Below are positions 1 through 7,100 of a DNA stretch of 8,974 nt, piece by piece. Source of the stretch: Dehalococcoidia bacterium. Its GTDB lineage: Bacteria; Chloroflexota; Dehalococcoidia; UBA2985. Under the pieces are notes generated by a model that was not told where the DNA came from, ran no database searches, and saw only the letters and a list, made by a program, of their open reading frames with translations. The stretch covers positions 1 to 8,974 of the forward strand of contig JASLXI010000019.1 in assembly GCA_030740415.1 (NCBI GenBank). The letters run 5' to 3'. Within the stretch, counting starts at the first letter, position 1. Every line of letters begins with the position of its first letter. A program made the position numbers and the translations under genes.

Positions 1-1
1 T

Positions 2-310
2 TTGCTAGCTGAGGATAGAGGATTGAGGTTCAAGAGGACATATGTGAAGAACCAAGTGAGTCTGTGGGGGAGCTGTTCGAAGAAGCGCAATATTAACCTA
101 AACCGTAATCTGTTGTTCATTCCTAAGCACCTCGTTGAATACGTGCTTCACCATGAACTCACACATCTCGACCATCTGAACCATTCAGGAAGGTTTTGGG
201 GTTCGTTTAGCCGTGTGCTTCCAGACTGCAGGGAGCTGAGGCGTGAGCTGAGTTTTCTGAAGCCCGACGATATACCTCTATGGGCCTCTCCAGGACTCGA
301 TAGCGTTTGA
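2..310 (+). CDS. YgjP-type zinc metallopeptidase (M48-like), 3' part only
   Basis: This is the C-terminal ~100 residues of a YgjP/DUF45-like metal-dependent hydrolase; the frame is open to the left edge, so the true start lies outside the window. Visible family marks are the LWGSCS segment (residues ~21-26), the INLN strand that follows, the zinc-binding HELTH motif (~51-55, two His and the catalytic Glu), and NHSGRFW (~60-66), whose His would be the next metal ligand. Full-length members are usually about 220-240 residues, so roughly half is missing. The family is a predicted cytoplasmic metalloprotease, often found near type I restriction genes, but its substrate is not known. Nothing links it functionally to the genes to the right; a 114-base gap separates it from the next ORF. 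Confidence 0.85.
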   Translation: MLAEDRGLRFKRTYVKNQVSLWGSCSKKRNINLNRNLLFIPKHLVEYVLHHELTHLDHLNHSGRFWGSFSRVLPDCRELRRELSFLKPDDIPLWASPGLDSV

Positions 311-411
311 TGCACCATTGCAGCACAGGATCTGAAATAGGTGTCTTTTGCTATTACACTTAAGTGCTAAGCCCTGACTCCCCTTGACCATCTTCGGTTA
401 TACTTCTCTAG

Positions 412-418
412 AAAGGAG
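412..418 (+). promoter_or_regulatory. Strong Shine-Dalgarno before the 62-residue ORF
   Basis: AAAGGAG lies 6 bases upstream of the ATG at 425, close to ideal spacing, and is the main reason to treat the short ORF as translated. Upstream in the 311-424 gap are a TATACT -10-like hexamer (399-404), a TTGACC (384-389) only 9 bases before it, too close to act as its -35, and a perfect 10-base palindrome CACTTAAGTG (357-366). No convincing full promoter could be assembled from these pieces. Confidence 0.6.
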
Positions 419-424
419 AAACAG

Positions 425-613
425 ATGGCGGATTACACCCCTTCCTATGCAGCAAACATAGCAGTCCGTGCGTTTCTTACTAAGATCACCGAAATGCTTC
501 TATGTGAAGTATTTAATCATCGTCGCGTTGATGTTCCTGAAGGTGCGATACGGATATATGGGGCGTACAGCACCGACTCGACTGTTGTTACCCGAGAATC
601 AATGCTGGTATAG
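425..613 (+). CDS. Small protein of unknown function (62 aa)
   Basis: I do not recognise this protein. It begins MADYTPSYAANIAVRAFL and has an amphipathic stretch around residues 10-30 (ANIAVRAFLTKITEMLLCEVF), a basic NHRR at ~31-34, and a Thr/Ser-rich tail. There is no signal peptide, no true membrane span, and only one Cys, so no zinc ribbon. Support for coding is the very good AAAGGAG ribosome binding site and its position filling a gap between two same-strand genes. It stops 46 bases before the ABC transporter ATPase gene and could be co-transcribed with it. It could also be a decayed remnant of a longer gene, although I found no obvious continuation of it in another frame downstream. Confidence 0.45.
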   Translation: MADYTPSYAANIAVRAFLTKITEMLLCEVFNHRRVDVPEGAIRIYGAYSTDSTVVTRESMLV

Positions 614-659
614 GGTGAGTCTCAAAAGAACAACGGCTTCTGGTTGACTGGTTATATCG

Positions 660-1595
660 ATGCAGCCAACGAACATACCTGCTATTAAGACGGATGGGCT
701 GACAAAGTCCTATACCTCGTCCGTTCTGGCACTTGACTCTCTGGATATGGTCGTGGAGGCAGGTGAGGTGTTCGGGTTCTTAGGCCCAAACGGCGCGGGA
801 AAGACCACTACCATCCGGTTAATGTTGGACCTTATTCGACCCACCGCAGGATGCGCCTGTGTTTTTGGGTTGGATTCACACCGCCAGTCATTGGAGGTGC
901 GAAAACTTGTAGGATACCTTCCAGGGGAGTTGGAACTCTACCGAGGTTACAACGGCCAGGAGTTGCTAAGGCTCTTTGCATCGCTTCGGCCCGGTCAGGT
1001 TTCTTGGGACTATGTTCGTCACGTCTGTGAGCACCTGGACGTTGATTTAACAACACCCATAGGCCGACTTTCCCACGGAAACCGTCAGAAGATTGGATTG
1101 GCGAAGGCGCTGATGTCGCGGCCCCAGTTGCTCATCCTGGACGAACCCACACTAGGGCTAGACCCCTTAGCCCAGCATCAGGTGCTTGAGCTTCTACGGG
1201 AGGCCCGTGAAGAAGGGCGGACGGTGTTTTTCTCATCTCATATCCTTCCAGAGGTGGAGTACATCTGTGACCGAGTGGGCATTATGCGAAAAGGACGCTT
1301 GGTTACAGTCGAGTCGGTGGAGGGCCTGAAGCTACGACGGCTCCAGCGAATGCGCATCACTTTTGGTCAGCCAGTGGCCAGCGAGGAGTTTACCAGGCTG
1401 CCGGGAGTGCGGCTGCTGGACGCTACTAAGACCACCCTTCAGGTGGAAGTGGCCAGAGACGTGGACGGGGTGTTGAAGGCGGCGTCCCGTTATCACGTTC
1501 TTGCCGTAGCAACGGAACAGGCAACCCTTGAGGAGGTTTTCCTGGCCTATTACCAGGGAGAAACCTCCGAGACAGTGAGGGCTACCGATGGGTGA
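660..1595 (+). CDS. ABC-2-type exporter, ATP-binding subunit
   Basis: Cytoplasmic nucleotide-binding subunit of an ABC exporter (311 aa). Visible motifs: Walker A GPNGAGKT (~42-49), the Q-loop region GYLPGELELY (~85-94, with Gly where Gln is usual), signature LSHGN (~137-141, a variant of LSGGQ), Walker B LLILDEPT (~157-164), D-loop GLD, and H-loop SSH (~192-194). The last ~80 residues (from ~225) form the extra C-terminal domain common in CcmA/BcrA-like exporters, ending in EEVFLAYY. The start at 660 leaves a normal ~13-residue lead before LTKSY, but I see no good Shine-Dalgarno for it. The gene overlaps the downstream permease gene by 8 bases, so the two form a pair. The family commonly handles drug, peptide or lipid efflux; the substrate cannot be read from sequence. 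Confidence 0.93.
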   Translation: MQPTNIPAIKTDGLTKSYTSSVLALDSLDMVVEAGEVFGFLGPNGAGKTTTIRLMLDLIRPTAGCACVFGLDSHRQSLEVRKLVGYLPGELELYRGYNGQELLRLFASLRPGQVSWDYVRHVCEHLDVDLTTPIGRLSHGNRQKIGLAKALMSRPQLLILDEPTLGLDPLAQHQVLELLREAREEGRTVFFSSHILPEVEYICDRVGIMRKGRLVTVESVEGLKLRRLQRMRITFGQPVASEEFTRLPGVRLLDATKTTLQVEVARDVDGVLKAASRYHVLAVATEQATLEEVFLAYYQGETSETVRATDG

Positions 1596-2433
1596 TCCTT
1601 TGTTAATCAAGTCTCTACGGGATTTCCGTGGTCAGATACTGGGCTGGGGATTGGGAATCGGGGCGTTATTGCTACTGACGACAGCCCTATATCCCAGCGT
1701 GTCGTCCATCTACGGAGAGATGATGGACCAGCTGCCGGAAGGGTTTCTGAGTTTCTTTGGTGCTGAGGTCTCCTTAGATACCCTGGAGGGATATCTAAGT
1801 ATGGAGTTCTTCAGCTACGCTCACATGGCCCTGGCGGTGTTCGCCATTCTCGCTGGAACGTCTGTGATCGCCGGAGAAGAGTCTCAGGGAACCCTGGAGC
1901 TACTGCTGGCAGAGCCAGTCACCCGGCTTAGGTTGGGAACGATGAAGCTAGTGGCCCTGGCCACGGCCACCGCCGCCGTCATGCTTGTGGTTCTTGCTTG
2001 CTTCTGGGTAGGGGTCCTGACGGCTGGAGTGGAAGCCGCCAGTATCCGCATAACAGTCGCCATGGCGCTGATGTGGCTCTTCCTACTGACAATCGCCTAT
2101 TTGTCAGCTTTGTTTTCTTTGGCCTTGCCAGGCAGGCTATTTGCTGGTACTGCAATGGCTGTATTGGTGGTCGCTTCCTACATTCTGGAGTCTCTTGCGC
2201 GTATGGTCACCGGACTGGAGCCCTTCCGGCCCTTGATGGTGACTACGTACTATCGGGGGCAAGAAGCGTTAACGGGCCAGGTTTCTTGGGGACATGTAGC
2301 AGGACTCGTGGGAATTCTGGTAGTGGCCTTCTTATTGACCCTAGTGCTGTTCCAGCGACGAGATATCGGTGTGGGGACTAGGCGACTCCCCAGACTACTG
2401 CCTAGGCTCTCACGCCCAAACTTCAAGTTCTAG
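1588..2433 (+). CDS. ABC-2-type exporter, membrane permease subunit
   Basis: Inner-membrane partner of the preceding ATPase (281 aa). About six hydrophobic segments are seen at ~17-36, 75-95, 120-145, 155-180, 184-205 and 234-256, matching the six-helix plan of ABC-2 permeases. The EESQGTLELLLAEPVTRLRL segment (~97-116) is the cytoplasmic coupling-type sequence typical of the family just after helix 2. The tail is basic (RRLPRLLPRLSR) and should lie in the cytoplasm. The ATG at 1588 overlaps the ATPase stop by 8 bases and has GAGGG (1577-1581) 6 bases upstream, so translation is likely coupled. It is probably a half-transporter that dimerises. The exported compound is unknown; by context nothing ties it to the DNA repair genes downstream. 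Confidence 0.9.
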   Translation: MGDPLLIKSLRDFRGQILGWGLGIGALLLLTTALYPSVSSIYGEMMDQLPEGFLSFFGAEVSLDTLEGYLSMEFFSYAHMALAVFAILAGTSVIAGEESQGTLELLLAEPVTRLRLGTMKLVALATATAAVMLVVLACFWVGVLTAGVEAASIRITVAMALMWLFLLTIAYLSALFSLALPGRLFAGTAMAVLVVASYILESLARMVTGLEPFRPLMVTTYYRGQEALTGQVSWGHVAGLVGILVVAFLLTLVLFQRRDIGVGTRRLPRLLPRLSRPNFKF

Positions 2434-2593
2434 ACGGCCAGGAGTCCCGTGGGGAATTAGGTACAACTGGAGGCGTTGAGACATATCTCTCCAACCCCAC
2501 AATAGCCTTATAAGCCCTTACAACATCCTTGCATCTGAGCGCCTCACGCCCTACACAGCCGCCCCTGCCCTGAATTAACAAGCTAATCCCCTC
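2434..2593. other. Non-coding spacer after the ABC permease gene
   Basis: This is the left half of a 329-base gap (2434-2762). I see no supported ORF or RNA gene here. GTGGGG (2449-2454) can pair with CCCCAC (2495-2500) around a smaller stem TGGAG (2468-2472)/CTCCA (2489-2493). The outer pairing leaves a lopsided 13-base bulge and no T-run follows, so it is a poor candidate for an intrinsic terminator. The rest (about 2515-2593) is C-rich on the + strand and shows nothing recognisable. Confidence 0.5.
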
Positions 2594-2622
2594 TTGACAA
2601 AGCAGAACATCTGTCCTATTTT
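2594..2622 (+). promoter_or_regulatory. Sigma-70-type promoter for the imuB-dnaE2 operon
   Basis: A perfect -35 hexamer TTGACA (2594-2599) is followed by a 17-base spacer and TATTTT (2617-2622, four of six matches to TATAAT). Transcription would start near 2628-2631, giving a leader of about 130 bases before imuB. The optimal spacing, the position upstream of a DNA-damage cassette, and the SOS-box-like dyad lying in the spacer support each other. Confidence 0.7.
2604..2617. promoter_or_regulatory. Candidate LexA operator (SOS box) in the imuB promoter
   Basis: The site reads A-GAAC-ATCT-GTCC-T. Compared with the Gram-positive/actinobacterial SOS box core GAAC-N4-GTTC it matches seven of eight fixed positions, and the dyad pairs at four of five positions per half. 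It fills the end of the -35/-10 spacer and touches the first base of the -10, where a bound repressor would block RNA polymerase. Repression by LexA is inferred from motif and gene context; lexA itself is not in this window. Confidence 0.6.
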
Positions 2623-2623
2623 A

Positions 2624-2735
2624 GTTATCCAAGGTTTCAGGGGTTGTGCAACAATACAACGCATCCCCATGAGACCCCCACCACGGCCCTTACGCCGTGC
2701 CTTGGATAACACTGGCCTGTAAGGCCACAGTTATC
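2624..2735 (+). repeat. Structured imuB leader with overlapping inverted repeats
   Basis: Four pairings are seen directly. (1) Arm A GTTATCCAAGG (2624-2634) is an exact 11-base inverted repeat of arm B CCTTGGATAAC (2700-2710). Inside it lie (2) GTTGT (2643-2647)/ACAAC (2656-2660), extendable by GGG/CCC across a bulge, and (3) hairpin CACGGC (2682-2687)/GCCGTG (2694-2699) with a 6-base loop. (4) Part of arm B, GATAAC (2705-2710), also pairs with arm C GTTATC (2730-2735), enclosing TGGCCT-gta-AGGCCA (2713-2727): 12 pairs with a 2x2 internal loop. Arm B can therefore choose between A and C. If transcription starts near 2629, only CCAAGG of arm A is in the RNA and the two stems would nearly stack instead. 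It matches no riboswitch class I know. Confidence 0.5.
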
Positions 2736-2762
2736 ATCGATCTCTACTTCCTTGGGAGTGGT

Positions 2763-3947
2763 ATGCCTATGCATGTTGCCTGTGTTCTGATAGACCACCT
2801 TCCATTCAAACTGGAGATGGAACGAGACCCTGGGCTCAGACAACGGAAGGCTGTTATTTTTCAGCGCCAGGGGTCTCGACGAGTTGTGCTGGATGCCTCT
2901 CCAGCGGCGAAGGCTGTCTTGCCCGGAATGTCCCTCCAGGAAGCTCTAGCTCGGTGCAAGGATGCAGTGCCTATCGAGGCTGATAGTGCTCGGTATGAGC
3001 AAGAGTTCAACAACGTTGTCCTGCGCCTCGGCTATAGAAGCCCGGTGGTGGAGACCGCTGGCCTAAGCTGCGCTTACGTTAGCCTTGATGGGCTGCAGGA
3101 TACCTACGGCAGCGAAGAGCGGCTTTTTGAGCTGCTGCTCCAGGCCGTGCCGTCATATCTGGGTTCGCGTGTAGGTGCCAGCGAAGGCAAGTTCCCTGCT
3201 TATCTGGCAGCCCTCAGTGCCCAGCCAGGAAGGGTACACAGGACTCCCCATAACGTCAGGGACTTTGTGGCGCCGTGGTCTATAGATATGCTCCCCTTAG
3301 AATGGGCTATCAAAGTACGCTTGCATGGTTTCGGTCTGAACACCCTTGGGCAAGTGGCAGAGCGACCTATTGGGCCTATACAAGCCCAATTTGGCAAGGT
3401 TGGAGCAATGTTATGGCTTTTGTCCCAGGGCGTAGACGATACACCATTGATCCCTCATCGAGTCGAAGAAGAGTTGCAGGAGTCCCTCACTTTACCTACC
3501 CCAACAGTGGAAATCACTACTCTGCTCATCGCTGTGGACAATTTATTAGGTAGAATCTTCGCTAGGCCAGAGATGCGAGGTAGATATGCTCGTATCTCCT
3601 TGTTGGAAGGGACAGTCTACAACAAACCTAGCTGGCACCGTCGCATAGTTTTCAAAACGCCCGCGGGAGAGAGACGCCATGCGTTATTCGTTATCAAATC
3701 GTCGCTGGAGGGCATGGCTCTGCCCGGTCCCCTGGAAGACGTCAGCTTGACCCTCAAAGAACTCACGGGAGAGGCGGGTCTTCAGGGAAACTTATTTCAG
3801 GATATAAGGCGAAGGGACCAACTGCGTCAGGCTATAGCCCAACTAAAGGCGTCTCAAGGTAAGAACCCCATCTATGAAGTGCGGGAGGTAGAGCCGTGGT
3901 CAAGGATACCCGAAAGACGTCGGGCCCTGGTGACATACGATCCTTAA
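2763..3947 (+). CDS. imuB: ImuB-like Y-family polymerase homologue (mutasome adaptor)
   Basis: ImuB is the non-catalytic Y-family member that links the error-prone polymerase DnaE2 to the sliding clamp in damage-induced translesion synthesis. The N-terminus HVACVLIDHLPFKLEMERDP (residues 4-23) is the family's first palm strand; D11 appears to keep the first metal-binding Asp. The SIDEAYLD-like motif reads GLSCAYVSLD (~100-109), with S102-C103 in place of the catalytic Asp-Glu, so polymerase activity is not expected. A helix-hairpin-helix thumb region lies at ~176-202, and QGNLF (341-345) fits the QxxLF clamp-binding motif. The C-terminal WSRIPERR is ImuB-like. Start chosen at 2763 (394 aa), after TGGGAGTGG; ATG 2769 (MHVACVL) is an equal alternative, while the upstream GTG 2697 lies inside the leader hairpin. 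First gene of the imuB-DUF6504-dnaE2 operon. Confidence 0.85.
   Translation: MPMHVACVLIDHLPFKLEMERDPGLRQRKAVIFQRQGSRRVVLDASPAAKAVLPGMSLQEALARCKDAVPIEADSARYEQEFNNVVLRLGYRSPVVETAGLSCAYVSLDGLQDTYGSEERLFELLLQAVPSYLGSRVGASEGKFPAYLAALSAQPGRVHRTPHNVRDFVAPWSIDMLPLEWAIKVRLHGFGLNTLGQVAERPIGPIQAQFGKVGAMLWLLSQGVDDTPLIPHRVEEELQESLTLPTPTVEITTLLIAVDNLLGRIFARPEMRGRYARISLLEGTVYNKPSWHRRIVFKTPAGERRHALFVIKSSLEGMALPGPLEDVSLTLKELTGEAGLQGNLFQDIRRRDQLRQAIAQLKASQGKNPIYEVREVEPWSRIPERRRALVTYDP
3884..3888 (+). promoter_or_regulatory. Shine-Dalgarno within imuB that sets the GTG start of the next gene
   Basis: GGAGG, within GGGAGG, lies 7 bases before GTG 3896, inside the imuB coding end. No ATG occurs in this frame before the conserved domain. 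The ATG at 3948 just after the imuB stop is in a different frame that closes after about 36 codons. Confidence 0.6.
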
Positions 3948-4183
3948 ATGAACCCACTGCCCTACTTACGAAGGTCAATGAGAATGGATTACCAGTGTCC
4001 TTCAGACTACGGGGGCGATGGTTCAGCGTGGGGTCGGTATCTGATAGATGGCGAATAGAAGACGAGTGGTGGCGAGAGCAGCCAGTGAGTCGGAACTATT
4101 TCACTTGCGTCGCGGATGGAGGGATCACAATAACGGTGTTTCAGGATCTTATCTCCGAGCAGTGGTACTCGCAAAAGACATGA
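3896..4183 (+). CDS. DUF6504-like small protein of the imuB-dnaE2 operon
   Basis: A 95-residue protein between imuB and dnaE2. Its core runs from about residue 29: VSFRLRGRWFSVGSVSDRW (34-52), then EDEWWREQPVSRNYFTCVADGGITITVFQDL. The Trp-rich core, the paired Trp (58-59), the central Y-F-x-C/V strand and the acidic-aromatic end resemble the DUF6504 family, known to me mainly as a small companion of ImuB/DnaE2 genes in actinobacteria and relatives; this assignment is from memory of the motif. Its role is unknown; a clamp, ImuB or DNA-binding accessory is a guess. GTG 3896 gives a 52-base out-of-frame overlap with imuB, suggesting coupled translation and a fixed ratio. The stop is 6 bases before the dnaE2 ATG. 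Confidence 0.75.
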   Translation: MVKDTRKTSGPGDIRSLNEPTALLTKVNENGLPVSFRLRGRWFSVGSVSDRWRIEDEWWREQPVSRNYFTCVADGGITITVFQDLISEQWYSQKT

Positions 4184-4189
4184 GTAGAC

Positions 4190-7100
4190 ATGCCGTACGT
4201 TGAGCTCCACTGCCACAGCAACTACTCCTTCCAGGAAGGAGCCTCATTTATTCATGAGCTCCTGACCCGCGCTGTAGAGCTGAGCTATTCTGCCCTGGCC
4301 CTGACGGACCACGATAACCTGTGCGGGGCAATGGAGTTCGCTCAGGCTGCCCGCTCCCTGGAAATTCAGCCCATCATTGGAGCAGAAGTCACACTTACTG
4401 GGGGCTACCACATTACCCTTCTGGTGGAGACACAACAGGGCTATAGAAACCTGTGCCGACTCCTATCTTCTGCCAGGATGATTACCGATAGACGGAACCC
4501 TGACCTCGACCCTCGGTTTCTTGCCGATCACGCCCAAGGGTTGGTACTGCTCTCCGGGTGTCGTAAAGGGGAGATACCGTACCTTGCACAGGAAGGTAGG
4601 CTGAAAGAAGCGGAAGAAACCGCAGAGCAATACATCAACTGGTTCGGCAGGGAGAATGTCTACTTGGAGCTTCAGCAGAACTTGGTCTATGGAGACACGG
4701 TACGGATTTGCCGTCTGGCGCAGATAGCCAACAGCCTAGGCATCGGAGTAGTTGCCACCAACAACGCTCACTACCACGTCAAAGAGCGGCATCAACTTCA
4801 AGACTGCCTGGTGTCCATCAAGCATCGAAAGAGCCTGGAGGAAAGCCACAGAGAGAGGCGGGCCAACTCCGAGTTCTACCTCAAATCCCCAGAGGAGATG
4901 GCCGAACTCTTTAGTGACTATCCCGATGCCATTGCCAACACGGTGCGTATCGCTCGGCGTTGCACCAGCTTCGATCTCACAAGAGACCTGGGCTATCGTC
5001 TTCCAGAGTCCCCGGTCCCCGAGGGATATACCCAGGAGGAGTACTTACACCATCTGTGTGAGGAGGCAGCCATTCGGCGCTACGGAACCATCCATAACAA
5101 GGTAACTGCAAGATTGGACGAGGAGTTTCGTCTCATTCGCCGACACAAGCTGGCCGGCTTCCTTCTTATCTACCACGACATCATCCAGCTAGCACGGGAG
5201 GTAATGATAGACCTGGGCCTCACAGATAGGGAGATTCCTCTGGAGGAGAATCCCCCCGGCAGAGGGAGAGGTTCCAGTGTAGCCATGCTTGTAGGCTACC
5301 TCATCGGCCTTTCCCACATCGACCCCCTACAGTTCAACCTCTCCTTAGAGCGCTTTCTGCCCGATGATGACATGGCCTCTGTACCAGATATTGACCTGGA
5401 CTTTTCCAGGAACATCCGGGAGGAGCTAATTAAGAGGGTTCATAAAAAGTATGGCTGGGATCGGGCCGCTCTGACAGGGATGATCTCTACCTACAAGCTC
5501 AAGGGTGCTGTACGAGACCTGGGGCTAGCCTTGGGAATACCTACAGACCAGGTGTACAAGTTAGCCAAGCGGGCTGACCACGGACATGCCCGCAGTCTGG
5601 CCTCCGAGATGGCGGCCTTACCAGAGTTCCGGGACAGCATCAATGCTCCGGGATGGCGTGACTTAGTGCGGCTAGCAGTGGAGTTGGACGGGTTCCCCAA
5701 ATACTTGGCCCAACATCCAGGGGGAATGGTCATAGGATCAGAGCCACTCACGAACCTAGTGCCTATCCAGCCCAGCGCCATTAAAGACAGGTTCGTAATG
5801 CAATGGGACAAGGACAGCATAGACGACGCCAGATTTCTGAAGATAGACTTCCTGGCCCTGGGTGCCCTGTCTCAGATGCAAGATGCTCTGGATTTCATCG
5901 AAGAACGCACAGGGCACAGGCCCGACCTCTCACGCATCAACTTTGAAGACCAGGAAGTCTACGACATGATCTGCAAGGCCGATACCATAGGCATCTTCCA
6001 GGTGGAGAGCGCAGCCCAGATGCAGACTACGCCACGAATCAGACCCAGGAACCTCTATGACATGGCTCATGAGATTGCGGCAATAAGACCAGGGGTGGGA
6101 ATGAACGGTGGAGTCAGCCAGTACATCCGCCGCCGTAACCATGTTGAACCCACAACTTTCGAGCATGATTTGGAGCGCCGAGCATTGGAGAAGACCCACG
6201 GAGTGATCCTATTCCAGGACCAGGTGAACCAGGTGGCAATGGACGTTGCGGGGTTCTCCCCATTAGAGGCCGACCAGCTACGGCGGGCCTATGGGTATCG
6301 GAATAGCACAGAGCTTTTACAGGCTTACTGGGAGAAGTTCAAGAACGGTGCTGCCACCAATGGGATAGACGAGGAGACGGCCAAGCGAATCTTCTCCAAG
6401 TTCAACGGTCACTATATGTTCCCGGAGTCTCATGCTTTTGCCTTCGGGGTTACCACATATCAGGCTGCCTGGATGAAGCGCTACTATCCCCTGGAGTTCT
6501 ACGTCGCCATCTTCAATCAGCAACCCATGGGCTTCTACAATTTGGAGACCCTGAAAGAGGACGCCAGAAAGCACGATGTTCGGGTAATGAACCCCGATGT
6601 GAACCTGAGCCATGAGCGATGTGCTCTGGAAGACGGTTCTCTACGCCTGGGGTTTCGGAATGTGGCATCGGTGGGCCTCACAGCAGCTAGGGCTATAGTG
6701 GAAATCAGAAACCGCGATGGACGCTACGGTTCCGTTGACGAACTCATGGAGCGGACAGGGCTATTGCAAAAATCCCTGGAGAACCTGGTGAATGCTGGGG
6801 CCTTTGATGCCATCGTCGAAGATCGGCGAGCTGCGAGATGGGAAGTTGGCCTGAGATACCGCCCAGTGAATCGTCAGTTCACCTTATCTTTACCAGTAGA
6901 GCAGGACAAGGTAGACCTCGATTCCTTACTGACCTGGGAGAGCATGGAGGAGGAATACCGAACCATGGGCCTACACCCGGCAGGGCACGTCATGGCATAT
7001 CTCAGAAAACAGTTGGGATCAGACGTCATTACCAGTACAGAGGTTGCAGGACTTGAAGACGGGACGCGGGTGATTGTAGCCGGACTAGTCATTAGGCGTC

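Noticed and set aside
357..366. Perfect palindrome CACTTAAGTG in the 311-424 gap
   Set aside because: Ten-base palindromes can occur by chance, and it has no partner copy or clear promoter alongside.
384..404. TTGACC plus TATACT as a promoter for the 62-residue ORF
   Set aside because: The hexamers are only 9 bases apart, far too close for one sigma-70 promoter.
2449..2500. GTGGGG/CCCCAC stem as terminator for the ABC operon
   Set aside because: The stem is broken by a 13-base one-sided bulge and no T-run follows.
2697..2762. GTG 2697 as the imuB start, adding 22 residues
   Set aside because: The GTG lies inside the GCCGTG arm of a leader hairpin and the added residues are unlike the family N-terminus, whereas ATG 2763/2769 begins at the conserved HVACVL strand after a TGGGAGTGG ribosome site.
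2637..2843. Minus-strand ORF across the leader and start of imuB
   Set aside because: It has no recognisable domain and is explained by the complementary strand of the leader and imuB; the same holds for the other minus-strand ORFs inside the ABC, imuB, dnaE2 and helicase genes.
3948..4058. Short ORF from ATG 3948 directly after the imuB stop
   Set aside because: It closes after about 36 codons and runs across the conserved DUF6504-like frame, so it is a shadow.
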